Origin: Spirogloea muscicola
Lineage: Eukaryota; Streptophyta; Zygnematophyceae; Spirogloeales; Spirogloeaceae
DNA: 14,651 nt
Assembly (NCBI GenBank): GCA_009602725.1
Contig: WELB01000001.1
Span: forward strand, 1,315,436-1,330,086
Direction of reading: 5' to 3'
The notes beneath the pieces were generated by a model, which was not told the DNA's origin, ran no database searches, and saw nothing but the letters and a program-made list of their open reading frames with translations. The position numbers and the translations under genes were made by a program. This document shows, piece by piece, positions 1 through 8,625 of the stretch (the stretch's first letter is position 1; every line of letters begins with the position of its first letter).

Positions 1-221
1 CTGTGTCCCGCAGACGCGGCGAGCCAGCCGACTTCAACGCCGCGGGCTCGTGGGCTCAGGTATATCGGATGCGCCTCTCTGTATCCCTGCAGCGGTCCAT
101 GGCCCACGCTCTGCATCTGCGAGCTGGCCGTGCTCTCGCTGCGGGCTCTGGCTTTCGTCAGGGTGATAGCTTCCCGGCAGCTAGTCTGTCGGATCTGAGG
201 CTCCTCACTCGTACTTATTGA
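1..221 (+). pseudogene. Retroelement protein C-terminal tail, copy A (partial)
   Basis: Only the last ~72 codons are in the window, open from the left edge to a TGA at 219-221. The pattern MRLSVSLQRSMAHALHLRAG, then GSGFRQGDSF, then SDLRLL, is a basic helical tail. I link it to the C-terminus of reverse-transcriptase proteins common in algal genomes. The end of the protein (RALAA.SG..QG..F...S.SDLRLL.R.Y and stop) recurs on the minus strand at 14557-14651 with the same stop position. The helical part recurs inverted at 366-499. No upstream RT motifs are visible, so an intact element to the left cannot be excluded. It is called a pseudogene because the other copies are all broken. The family assignment is from memory of such proteins, not from a search. 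Confidence 0.55.
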
Positions 222-256
222 GTGATCCATCCTCCCCCTGTTTTACCATTGCATCC

Positions 257-500
257 TCAGGCCCCTTTGTAGCTGCTCACCGCTCTTAGGCCCCTCTGAA
301 TCTTTGTGAATTCTTTTTGGGCTGGCTTTTCGCAGCCCTTGCCCCCATTGGGAGTGCCACTTCTTCTAAAGCCCTGACGGAAGCCGGAGGCCGCAGCCAA
401 AGTGCGGCCCGCGTGCAAGTGAACCGCGAAGGCAAAGGACCGCTGCAAGGAAACGGCCAAGCGCATCTGGAATTGCAATTCTCGTAGTCGACTGGACAAG
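257..500 (-). pseudogene. Retroelement tail, copy B, inverted
   Basis: Read on the minus strand, the peptide QMRLAVSLQRSFAFAVHLHA followed by ASGFRQG aligns with copy A at 1-221, so this is a diverged inverted copy. After GFRQG a TAG occurs. The following DNA (AAGAAGTGG, then a GGGCTG/CAGCCC stem, then AAAAAGAAT, then AGGGGCC) matches the DNA after the stop of the right-hand element at 14430-14520. Copy B therefore shares a tail type with the right-hand element rather than with copy A. Copies A and B converge tail to tail about 100 nt apart. There is no coding capacity beyond the fragment. Confidence 0.55.
298..340 (-). repeat. Stem-loop module of the retroelement tail, copy 1 (inverted)
   Basis: On the minus strand a GGGCTG / CAGCCC stem closes a loop with a run of four A, followed by AAAAAGAATTCACAAAGAT. 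The same order (stem, A-run, GAATG, ACA) is seen at 13767-13802 (inverted), 14097-14134 and 14461-14500. Confidence 0.5.
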
Positions 501-857
501 AGCGTCGCGTGTTGTGCCGCTGATAATGAGAGTGACGGGACTGGTCACCAGAAGAAGTTCATTCAGCCCTGCCGTGTCTTTCCCAGCCCCTCTTCTCTAT
601 GGGCGAGCACTTTTCTTTTCTCTCTTTCCCACAAATATTGCAGGCATTGGCCCCTGCCCCGTTTGGCAGGGCTATTCCAGCACCTCAGAAGCTGGAGGCA
701 ACTGCAGAGCTGTTGGCTATAGATATCATCCACAAAAGGTGAAATACAAGCTCCAAGGAGAGAGAGCAAATGGTGCTTCATGCTAATGCCGCAGCGATAT
801 ATTGAGATTATCTGCCTGCTGCGTCTTCTGTGGAAAGGATCATATTTTTGAAAACTT
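501..857. other. Gene-free stretch downstream of the checkpoint kinase gene
   Basis: No convincing coding signal is seen on either strand; the ORFs of 60-90 codons here overlap in several frames and match nothing I recognise. It presumably holds the 3' UTR and terminator region of the minus-strand gene ending at 858. I saw no TTACA (TGTAA on the minus strand) just downstream of the stop, so the poly(A) signal is not located. A 7-bp stem CCCTGCC/GGCAGGG with a 6-nt loop lies at 652-671. Confidence 0.5.
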
Positions 858-3800
858 CTAAAATTGGCGATTGTGAAGGTAGTCGAACATTAGAATGTTC
901 TGTTTCATGAGCAAGAGCTTCAATTGCTTTGCTTTACCTGGGGTGGTTGCAAGGTACTGCTCAAATTTCTGTCGGATATCGAGTAGCTGTTGGGAGGGGC
1001 CGCTCCCGCTTGCATTGAGCAGGATGGAGAATAACTGCTGCCACAAGTCAATTTGCCAATATCTGCCAAAACAGAATCAGAAGTCAAATACGTATCTTGA
1101 TAGTGGTTTTCTTACTGACTTGTTCTCATTCCAATCAAGTGATCTTACCTGATATAATACGTACAAGTCATGTCATGTCATGACATCCTACTCCATTTGC
1201 AATGGCAAAGCAATAGATTGATAATCTTTTCAAGATTTGTTTGACAGGTCTCTTGTCCTATAGGCCACAGTGCACAGCGCACAGTAGCCATGCAGCCCTA
1301 CCTCTTCAGGGATGAATTTGGGCGGTATCTCAAATCGCCTGACTCTGTCACGAATTTTTCAATGTCCATATACGATCCATGCAGCAGGCAATGGGCAACT
1401 CCACATATGCCGAAATAATCAACCTGACAAAATGCTCACAAGAGTATTCAGCTCTCAATGTCCACCCTCTACAAGTAAATAAGCTGCTGAAGGTGCACAT
1501 GGCAGCTCCTGATGTCAAGGACAAGTATCACTGGACCTCCACATCGTCCACAAACAGATAATACTGGTCCTCCCATGCTCATATAAGCAACAGTGGCTTC
1601 CAGTTGATCTGGTTAACAGCAACTAGGGCACAGATGAAGGTGACATGAAGCCGACACCAGGATAGCTGACCTGGTATGCCCAGGGCTTTCCTTCTATCAT
1701 CTCTGTACATCTGAATGCTTCTGTCCCACAGTCTGCCATGAAGGTTGTGCCCTTTGGAAAGCATCTCAGGTCGATACTTCGACCCCAATCAATCAATGTC
1801 AAGCCCTGCAAAGACAGGACCCGCCACCTTTCAGGAACTCTTAACAAGAGGTTGCAATTGAGATGGAGCGATAGCATCAAGATGTCGCTGAGAAGGTTTG
1901 ACTTAGACACTCCTGCTTTCTATGGACGAATGAGCCCACCTTCTGCGACCAGCAGCCTGGCCTGTCAGGCGTCCACTCACACCATGTATCACTGCAGGTA
2001 GTCGTGCAAACAGCAAATTCTGCTAGTCAAGGTTAGCAACATAACAGCAGCTTTGAGCGAGTGCGCTGTCTGAGAGCTCAGACAGCGCACTTCAGAAGTT
2101 GCTTCTAGGTGAAACTTGCTCCAAAAACCTGTCAGAAGCACGGTGAGAATCGGCTCATCTCATGTTGATTAGAATGGTAAGCTTTGCACTGCCTGGATTC
2201 TTACCAGTCATTACGAATCAGAAGATTGTCAGGCTTAAAATCAGCATGAAGAATGTCAATAGCATGTAGTACTTCAAGACTTCGAAGCATCTCTATGGTG
2301 TAGTACATGCACAGAGGCTCCTCCATTCGTTGTCCATTTGCCAAGTAGGCATTGATTACATCCTGATATAATCACAAGATGCGGTGGTTTAGATGCAAGG
2401 CATGAATTGCATGACACATGGAGATGTGTAACAAAGATGAGGCCATGGCTTTTGCTAAGTGTTCAGTTGATTGATTGGGACATGCCTGGCAAAGAAAAAG
2501 CTAGAGGCCCAGTATGTCCTGCAACCAAACCTCATTCATCAGCTAGCCCCTACCTGCAGTGTCCCATGCTCGCCATAGTCGCAAACCATGACACTGTAAT
2601 CACAGAATTCATGGAAATGTCTTGCACAGCCAAATCGCTTCCGCTGCCATTGCAAATTAGATAAAATTAATGGATAGTCTGCCATGTCATGGCACACAGC
2701 CAGCTCCACCCTTCACCCTCAATCATGGCATCTGAACTTGTAGTTAGGTTTCCTCCAAGGAAGTAAATCAGATTCCAGGGTGTGCAGCAAGTATGTCACC
2801 TCTTCTGAAGGCACCCGCAGGTCCAATTGTCGATAAATGTAGAATTCCCATGGCCATGCAGGTCTTTGGACCTGCACTGAGTAGTGGTTAGTTGGCCTGC
2901 TAATCTTGCATAGCCTGGGTAAGACATGAGAATTCTGAGACTTCCTAGGCTGGACAAGGGGGCCTGTAGTGTTGGCCCAGTGTTGGCCCCTTTTTTAAAC
3001 AGCTTACTGTCTAATCTTGGCCCAATATTGGCCACTTCCGTCACATAGCGTATTGTCAATGTTGGCCCAGTGTTGGCCCCGTTTGTCACATAGCTTACTG
3101 TCTACCAATGCAGAACAGCAACAATGCTCTTGACATCTGCATTGCCTATTTGCGAGGTACCTTGAGAGCAAGCTCATTGTCATCCATCCAATGTGCAGAG
3201 TCAGAGTCGCCTGGATCATTGACCCGGAATGCAGTATACACTTTGGCATAGGCCCCTTGCCCTATGCAGGCCTTGACCATGTAATTCTCCTTTCCTGTTC
3301 AAAACAAGATGTCTCAGCGGATCAGGCACCAATACACTCTCATGATGATTAGTCTGTCAGTCTAGACCATTGATTGTGCTTTGACTATGTGAGCTGTGGC
3401 GAGCCATTGCAGAGGCTGGCTGCCATACCAAGTCTCAAGGATAAGCCGCCGCTCTTTGACCTTGTTTTCACAGTCTTCAGATTTGCAGCATCTCCAAAGT
3501 GCTCTTTGCAGGAGTCGTTGTACCCCTGGACAGCATTGATACAAAATTCTGACATGTCAGCCACTTCCAGGAGATTTAGGAGGCTCGTAAAGATAGCAAG
3601 AATTTCCGAACAATTTGACTTCTTCCTTGACTAAGAGCAAAAAGCTGTACAAGTTCTCAGCTTCTCCGACGAGAGGCCTCAATACATCTGTCTCTGCTCA
3701 AACAAGGATTGCTACCAAGTGTCACAACAAGCTGACACAGCTTGGAAGGCTGCAGAAGTCGGAAGAGGTTGGAACCTGAAGCGTTTGCAAGGTTGCACTA

Positions 3801-6800
3801 TGTGTAGCCAAAAGCTCAGCACACAAAGCAGCATCCCAGGGATCTTTGACAAGCAGTCCATGCTGACCTGCTCCTTGAGAATATTCCTGATATTTAAACA
3901 TGGGTGTGTCACATGATGAGCTTTCTCAGACCAATCTCGGTGCTTGTAGCACCATAAGTAAGTTTACAATTTGTCATGGTGCTGACAATGAAAGCTTACG
4001 TACACAGCTCATCATGTAAGTGAAAGTCTGTCAAATAGGCCTGTACCTCGCAGTTATTGTCAAGCTTGTGATTTGAATTGCTGCAGCCATCCTCATTGTC
4101 CGAGGCTTTACTTTGTTGTGCAGTGCATTCTTCCACCTCCGACCTGATCCGTTTCTCGAATGTGTGCTGCTGGAGAGCTTTTGCAGTGCCAAGTTGCTGA
4201 GTATCAGCCACTCCAAGGAGCTGAGGGTTTGCCTCCTGGTCGTTAGTATGCCCAGACCTGGTAAACCGCTCATTGACTGTGTCCCCTGGCCATATTGTGA
4301 AGCTGTCTTGCCTGGAACTGCCAGACCTGCACCCAGCCAAGCCAAGTCAGGTCGCTGTAGTCTTATCCTGATCCTCCAACTTTGATTAGCCCTCAACCTT
4401 GATAGAGGCCTATACAGGTATCGACATTGCAATCAAGGAAAATGTTGATGCTGATATTGTTGATCTGCTTAGTGTAGCTGCCAAGGAGGGCCAAGGGCTC
4501 ACTCTTCTAAATGCAAGTCACTTGCAGCATCATCGCACTCTCCCAGGACAACATCATTGCTAGGCCCAGCGTCACCAACACTAATATCGAGTAGCTTCAT
4601 GCGCAAATCAGTCATGGGCTTCAAGACAGCCTCTTCTTCATGCTGTGGAAATGGCTGCAGCAACCTCTTTCTCTTTCCTTGCCCACTTGGAGACTGAGAG
4701 CCTCCACCTGCATTCTTCTTCCCTTCGCAATTTTCCTTGTCCTCATGTCCAGACAAGGAGATGGGCTCTGCAGACTGGTCTGCCGCACCATCGCTTGAGC
4801 TGATCGTAGGAGTGTCTGCTGGAGAGCGTCGCCCTTCACACGGTAGAGGCTTGCTAAACATAGACATGATGTCAGCAAAGGCTTCCTTAGTGTTAATAGT
4901 TGGGTCAACAAGGCCCCTATGAGTAGCTTCTGGGATCTCCGAAAACGTCATCGGCACAAGATCGATGTGGCAGTTTGTCTCCTTAATGCCTGGATCGCGG
5001 GCTTGCGGGGCACTTGGTGGCATGGCGTCGTCATCACTCTTGGCTGGATCTTTCTCTGCAAGTACATTCATGTGCATGAGTTACATTGTGGCAGTCCAGC
5101 AACCTTCTGAACCTTCCAAAACGGAACAAACGCAGTCGCGAGTCGCAGCAGGATTGCAAACGAATGATGGGATGCCATTCAATGCTACGCAAATAAGAGT
5201 TAGTCAGTAGTTATCTAACATAGTTGGCAGTTTAGGTTTTCACCTGGAGCAGTGACGGCTTGCCTTTCGCGTATGCTGGAGGACATTGGCTGGTTTGTGT
5301 CAGAGGATGGAAGCAGTGGCGTAGTGAGCTGCTGCTTGTCCTTTCTCCTGCATTATTACCGGTTTGCTCCTTCAGAGACTTGACACATGCTGATATTGTA
5401 TTACTTTGCTGCAGAAGAAAAAGCCTTGCCTTCGTACCTGTGAGATGCAGCTTCTTTAAGGTGGACCAGATGTGATGCCTCTGTAGAGCTTTGCTGCTTT
5501 GTCGAGCAAGATTGTGGGCTGCACAAAAGCACGCATGCAACAGGCCACTGCTAAGCATGTTGTTACTTGGTGAAAGCTGATCAACCTAGCAGAACTGGAG
5601 GTGAGGCATAATACCAGCCAGATGTCTGCTATAGACATCATGGGGCGTGGATTTGCAAGCCGCTAGAGCCCAAACAGAATAGCACCCCAGCACTATAAAC
5701 TGAGTTGCAGAGGACCTAACTTGGAAAACTCTTCATCCACAAAAATCTCCAGCGGGGGGGCCTGTGGTGCAGCCTGTGCCTTCTTCCGACTCAACTGTCA
5801 TGGTCACACTGGTGGACAGCTCAAAATTTGGGAGTGTCTTCTTTAAGCATCTGCCAAGCTGTCCACTGAAAGAGCACAGAAGGTGGGAAGAACATGGCAA
5901 GGGTTACATCATACTTTAGCAGCAGTCCACTTGCTCGGTTGCTGCACATTCTCCTTGGTCCTTTCTGCTTGTGTCCCGATATTACTCCAATGCGGCTGTT
6001 TACTTGTTCCCAGCTCTCCAATGGATGTAGTGCAAGGAGTGTTATCATCCTCAGGTCCTCTAAGATCCTCGTCAACATATACACGAATTCCAGTACCCCT
6101 GCAGAGGAGCCCCTGTGAGTAGTTGACCTGCTGCTCAGCCTGACAAAGCTCTTGAGGACCTACTGTGCCTCGATTGTTCACCTGGTGGTAGAAGGCCGTT
6201 GAGGTCTTTGGGCTGCCTTCTCTTGTTGCGGCTGTTGGCTATGTACACTACTTTTCCTGCCTGTGATACCAAGTTGCCCACTCTGTCAACAGTGACGAGC
6301 AGATTGCAGACTAATGCCGTCTAATTTGAGCATGCTTCCATCGCGCTTACCAGGAAGTGGTTGCAGGCTCTGCCTAGGTATGAAAGACCTGCCAATGTCT
6401 TCTTTCCGATCTGCCCTAGTCTCCGCAGCTTCCTCCTGTACAATGTAGAAGTGCATGTATACCTCAGCATGCTGCCAGTGTGCTTCTCTAATCCCATAAT
6501 GACAAATTTTTGTGATAAAAGGCTTTGTCAGCAATCTACTGTTGTCTTGAGCAGTTCCAGAGCAGGCATTTATTCTGCTCAATTCATCATAAGCTCTGCT
6601 GGGCCTGCATTGTTCACCGCCTGCATCTTTCGCTGGATGCGTTTAGCCATCCGCTGCTGAAAGTCTTGATATGTGTTCAGAAGCCTTGCCACGGGCTGGG
6701 CATGCCTAGAAATTTCAACAATTAATGGATGATGCTCAAGTAAGCAAGACAGTGAGTGTGAGTGAACCACGAGTTTCCAAGATGCAGCGAAGAGCATGCA

Positions 6801-8010
6801 GCGAAGAGTCAGTCCAGTATTCCTGTCTTGAAAGGCTCGGACCATCCGAGGATCTATGATGTCAAGATGTGGGCCTCAGCTCAAGTTTGAAGCAAAGAGG
6901 TGTAAGAACGCCAATCCGTTGGGATAATGATCAAAGCATGTACGCATAAAGGCTAGCTTATGGTGCTCGCGATGCCTGGCAAGGTGTGTATGAATGACAA
7001 GGCTGCTGCTTGTAAAGTAGGTGTCTGTTTCTAGTGCTTACAGGGCCTGCATTGGCAGGCACAACGATTGCAAGAGTACGTGTGTAAGTGTAGACCTGCT
7101 AATGCCTGCTTCGTACACAGCCTGTGCTTTCACAAAATCGCGGCAGAGCTCCAAGTAGGTGGCATAGGCCTCATAATACAGTGCGTGATCTTGACCAATA
7201 GAATGCACATCCAGGAATGCAAAAATGTCTCCTGGCTCACGACAGCAGTCTGCCTGTCACCAGAGGGGCGTAGAGTCATGTAAGTGTTCAGGTGATGTTC
7301 AGTGGTGCTGGTCAGCCTGAAGATGCAAGAAGTGAAGCACAGTATGACTTACATATTGGATCCAGATACGGAGGTAGCGAATGTCCGAACGGTATCTCCC
7401 GTCTTGTTGGAATCTTTTGGTGCATTTCTCAAGGACAGACAAAGTCTCTCCCTTCAGGCCTTCCGATGGGAAGTGCTGCTTGATCCATTTGAGGTATCTG
7501 CGGCCAAGCACATGTACGACTGACATCATTCTGAAGGGGCATTTTCCATGTCCCTATTAGCAGCAGCTCATCTTGCAGGTATACTTAAGGATGCCACAGC
7601 TATTTGCCATAGCTGTTTGGCCAAAGTCAACTCAATGCGGACACAATCAGAAGAATCAGCATTCACTCACTTGAGCCATGGTCGAAGAGGGTCTTCACCA
7701 CTATAGCTATCAATCGCTTGAAGCAGCAATCTGCAGTAATGTTCAGTCAGTTGAATTCATCATAGTAATACCCTCATAATGGCTGCGTGTGTCCATGCGC
7801 ACAGCCTTGAGGATGGGCTGATCTGTGGACAAAGGCGCCTTAATCATGTCGAAACATACGGCCTACATAAATGCACCTGCGCTCTTGCTCGCGGCTGGCA
7901 GTATCAGTATCCCCAGACACCTTCTGCTTGAGGGCTTTGTTGAGGGATTCTACGTCGCGACCACCCTTCAGAGGTTGGACATTCTCCTTGCTGAGCTCCC
8001 ACTCCTCCAT
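858..8010 (-). CDS. BUB1: BUB1/MAD3-family spindle checkpoint kinase (MADBUB), 23 exons, ~1066 aa
   Basis: Family role: kinetochore-based spindle assembly checkpoint; the MAD3/BUBR1 half inhibits APC/C-Cdc20, while the BUB1 half recruits Mad1 and phosphorylates histone H2A. Exons (minus strand): 8010-7877, 7730-7671, 7497-7353, 7253-7096, 6705-6618, 6435-6351, 6260-6182, 6098-5915, 5794-5721, 5518-5438, 5347-5244, 5055-4503, 4326-4047, 3886-3776, 3525-3429, 3294-3161, 2871-2800, 2643-2554, 2362-2205, 1991-1940, 1805-1671, 1423-1302, 1062-858 (TAG). All introns are GT..AG and all phases join without a stop. Order: KEN1 (8-10), TPR-like region (to ~195), ABBA-KEN2-ABBA (254-331), CD1-like motif (445-468), KEN3 (504-506), KRKR (~525), kinase (~747-1040). 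The start is the first in-frame ATG, directly before WELSKEN. Length is close to human BUB1. Least certain: exons 9-11, the 4047 donor, and a possible extra exon at 5184-5104. It is transcribed divergently from the ankyrin gene. Confidence 0.9.
2060..2091. repeat. Near-perfect 32-bp palindrome in a MADBUB intron
   Basis: Arms of 15 nt (AGTGCGCTGTCTGAG and its exact complement) are separated by only AG at 2075-2076. It lies in the intron between the exon with the catalytic loop (ends 2205) and the next exon (starts 1991). On the pre-mRNA it would fold into a strong hairpin upstream of the acceptor. Confidence 0.85.
2972..3106. repeat. Minisatellite, three 45-bp units
   Basis: Units at 2972-3016, 3017-3061 and 3062-3106 each start TTGGCCCA(G/A)TGTTGGCC or a close variant. 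Units 2 and 3 continue with TCACATAGC and TA(T/C)TGTC; unit 1 has TTTTTTAAACAGC in that place. The spacing is exactly 45 bp. It lies inside the intron between kinase exons ending 3161 and starting 2871. Because 45 is a multiple of three it stays open on the minus strand (ANTGPT/ANIGPR peptide), but that frame differs from the kinase frame. Confidence 0.85.
4503..5055 (-). other. MADBUB part 3: CD1-like motif, KEN3 and basic patch in one large exon
   Basis: The longest exon (553 nt) encodes mostly disordered, Ser/Pro/acidic sequence. In it, GLVDPTINTKEAFADIMSMF (residues ~445-464) matches BUB1 conserved domain 1, which in animals and yeast is phosphorylated by Mps1 and recruits Mad1. Plant BUB1-like proteins have a very similar string. 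GHEDKENCEGKK gives a third KEN at ~504-506, and GKRKR at ~525 could be a nuclear localisation signal. The exon ends at a GTGAGC donor, two bases into a codon. Confidence 0.85.
5721..6098 (-). other. MADBUB part 2: ABBA-KEN2-ABBA cassette
   Basis: Exon 8 carries IRVYVD (residues 254-259), then ERTKENVQQPSKW with KEN2 at 298-300. Exon 9 carries LEIFVD (326-331). Both hydrophobic-x-hydrophobic-aromatic-x-acid strings fit the ABBA consensus, which binds Cdc20. The symmetric order ABBA, KEN2, ABBA is the conserved cassette known in BUBR1/MAD3 proteins and needed for APC/C inhibition. The two ABBA motifs lie in consecutive exons split by an intron at 5914-5795 after the PSKW segment. Confidence 0.87.
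6618..8010 (-). other. MADBUB part 1: KEN1 and Mad3/BUB1 homology region I
   Basis: Exons 1-5 encode residues 1-195. WELSKENVQPLKGGR at the very N-terminus is the classic KEN1 context, the motif by which MAD3/BUBR1 holds Cdc20 as a pseudosubstrate. It is followed by SYSGEDPLRPWLKYLKWIKQ and GRYRSDIRYLRIWIQY (residues ~52-113). Then come DIFAFLDVHSIGQDHALYYE (~122-141) and QPVARLLNTYQDFQQRM. These are the helical TPR-like repeats of region I, which in known members bind KNL1-type kinetochore proteins. The joins 7877/7730, 7671/7497, 7353/7253 and 7096/6705 each rebuild conserved residues across the intron, so this part is the firmest of the model. Confidence 0.93.
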
Positions 8011-8164
8011 CCCACATGTGCTCTGTGGAAGGGGACTTCCTTGGGGCCAGGCAAGTGGGAGCCTGATTGCTGCGCGTAGCCCAGAGACGCAGCCTCCAGC
8101 GGAGCCAGGCACGCCAGCGTCGGCGTGGCGCGTAGCAGGCTGTGGCGATGAAGGCCAAAGCGAC

Positions 8165-8220
8165 GGCTACGCCGCCGGCGGCGGCGGCGGCAGCGGTGGC
8201 GGCGGCGGGGCGCGCGGAGG
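8165..8220. repeat. GGC trinucleotide-rich run in the shared promoter
   Basis: An imperfect run of GGC/GCG triplets. A second, complementary-type run (CCGCCGCCG) lies at 8590-8613 just before the ankyrin start codon. Both are likely length-variable and could form strong secondary structure in a 5' UTR. Confidence 0.7.
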
Positions 8221-8261
8221 GCGGGGTGGAGGGCGGCCCGTTGCTGAGGCAGGCCCGCTCC

Positions 8262-8279
8262 TTTCGCGCAAAAAGCGCG
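8262..8279. promoter_or_regulatory. Candidate E2F/DP binding site
   Basis: TTTCGCGC matches the E2F consensus TTTSSCGC exactly and sits in an inverted repeat with an A5 centre. It is about 250 bp from the MADBUB start codon and 360 bp from the ankyrin start codon. E2F/DP controls S/G2-phase genes in plants and green algae. In GC-rich DNA an 8-mer match can arise by chance. Confidence 0.4.
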
Positions 8280-8625
8280 TGGTGGGCGGAACGGAACGCC
8301 GCGGCGGGGGCGGGTCGGACACGGTACCGTGCTGGTGATGAATGTGAAAAGCGTACTCTGGGTAGCCCTGACATGGAGAAGCCGTGAGCGGGCACAGGAA
8401 TGCGGTAAGGGACGCGACGTGTACATCCAACGAGGCGTCGACGGAATGGCGGGGGGTATGAGCGCGGGACGGCGAGGTACGAAATTTCAAATTCTGGCCG
8501 AGCGTCGGGGTTGGGAGCGCGGGACGCCAGGCTCCGAAGCCCACCACGAGATGCCCTCATTAGTGAGGATCTGCCGACGGGGGCCCCACCGCCACCGCCG
8601 CCGCCGCCGCTCGCTGGTCGCCGCC

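Larger units (their letters stand above)
858..3525 (-). other. MADBUB part 4: kinase extension and protein kinase domain
   Basis: The glycine loop is IGQGAYAKVY (residues 755-764). The ATP lysine is K789 in ELALK, at the end of an exon. RPAWPWEFYIYRQLD holds the helix-C glutamate region. The catalytic loop is ILHADFKPDNLLIR (D884, N889). The metal-binding motif is DWG (919-921) where most kinases have DFG; I recall DWG as usual in plant BUB1-like proteins. FRCTEMIEGKPW fits the P+1/APE region and VDYFGICGVAHCLLHGSYM the F helix. The C-terminus (DLWQQLFSILLN, then FEQYLATTPGKAKQLKLLLM) is the BUB1 C-lobe end, with TAG at 858-860. All catalytic residues are present, so an active enzyme is expected. 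The LLVKDPWDAALCAELL segment just upstream fits the BUB1 kinase extension. Confidence 0.9.
8011..8625. promoter_or_regulatory. Shared bidirectional promoter of MADBUB and ankyrin genes
   Basis: The two start codons are 615 bp apart and point away from each other, so this stretch must hold both promoters and 5' UTRs. It is markedly GC-richer than its surroundings and rich in CpG. A perfect E2F-type site TTTCGCGC lies at 8262-8269 within a small inverted repeat (CGCGC, five A, GCGCG; 8265-8279). AACGG cores, as in plant MSA/MYB3R sites, occur at 8290-8294 (plus) and 8238-8242 (minus), but are too short to carry weight. I see no clear TATA box. Long ORFs crossing it in several frames are a by-product of GC richness. 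Confidence 0.65.

Noticed and set aside
2796-3089. Minus-strand ORF coding the GANTGPT repeats
   Set aside because: It lies in an intron and reads through the next kinase exon in the wrong frame; openness follows from the 45-bp repeat length.
4000-4046. Longer version of the exon starting at 4326, ending at the strong donor GTAAGC at 3999
   Set aside because: It would end two bases into a codon and does not match the phase-0 start of the next exon (3886), whose DPWDAALCAELL frame is convincing. The donor at 4046 keeps phase.
5232-5558. 108-codon minus-strand ORF in the MADBUB linker
   Set aside because: It runs across an intron in a frame that does not join the neighbouring exons. The other frame (KDKQQLTTPLLPSSD...) joins in phase with real acceptor and donor sites.
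6706-7095. Search for a missed exon or RNA gene in the 390-nt MADBUB intron
   Set aside because: The flanking exons join directly within a conserved segment (GISR/HAQPVARLL), so no exon is missing, and I saw no tRNA or box C/D pattern.
7904-8560. 218-codon minus-strand ORF, and overlapping GC-rich ORFs at 7968-8426, 8167-8547 and 7871-8338
   Set aside because: They overlap each other in several frames across the GC-rich promoter, read out of frame through the MADBUB first exon, and have low-complexity Ala/Arg/Pro composition with no family pattern.
8329-8625. Upstream in-frame extension of the ankyrin ORF (GTG at 8329, ATG at 8338 or 8551)
   Set aside because: GTG is not a normal eukaryotic start, and the extension is Arg/Gly-rich 5' UTR-like sequence. 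The ATG at 8626 has a near-ideal context. A start at 8551 is not fully excluded.
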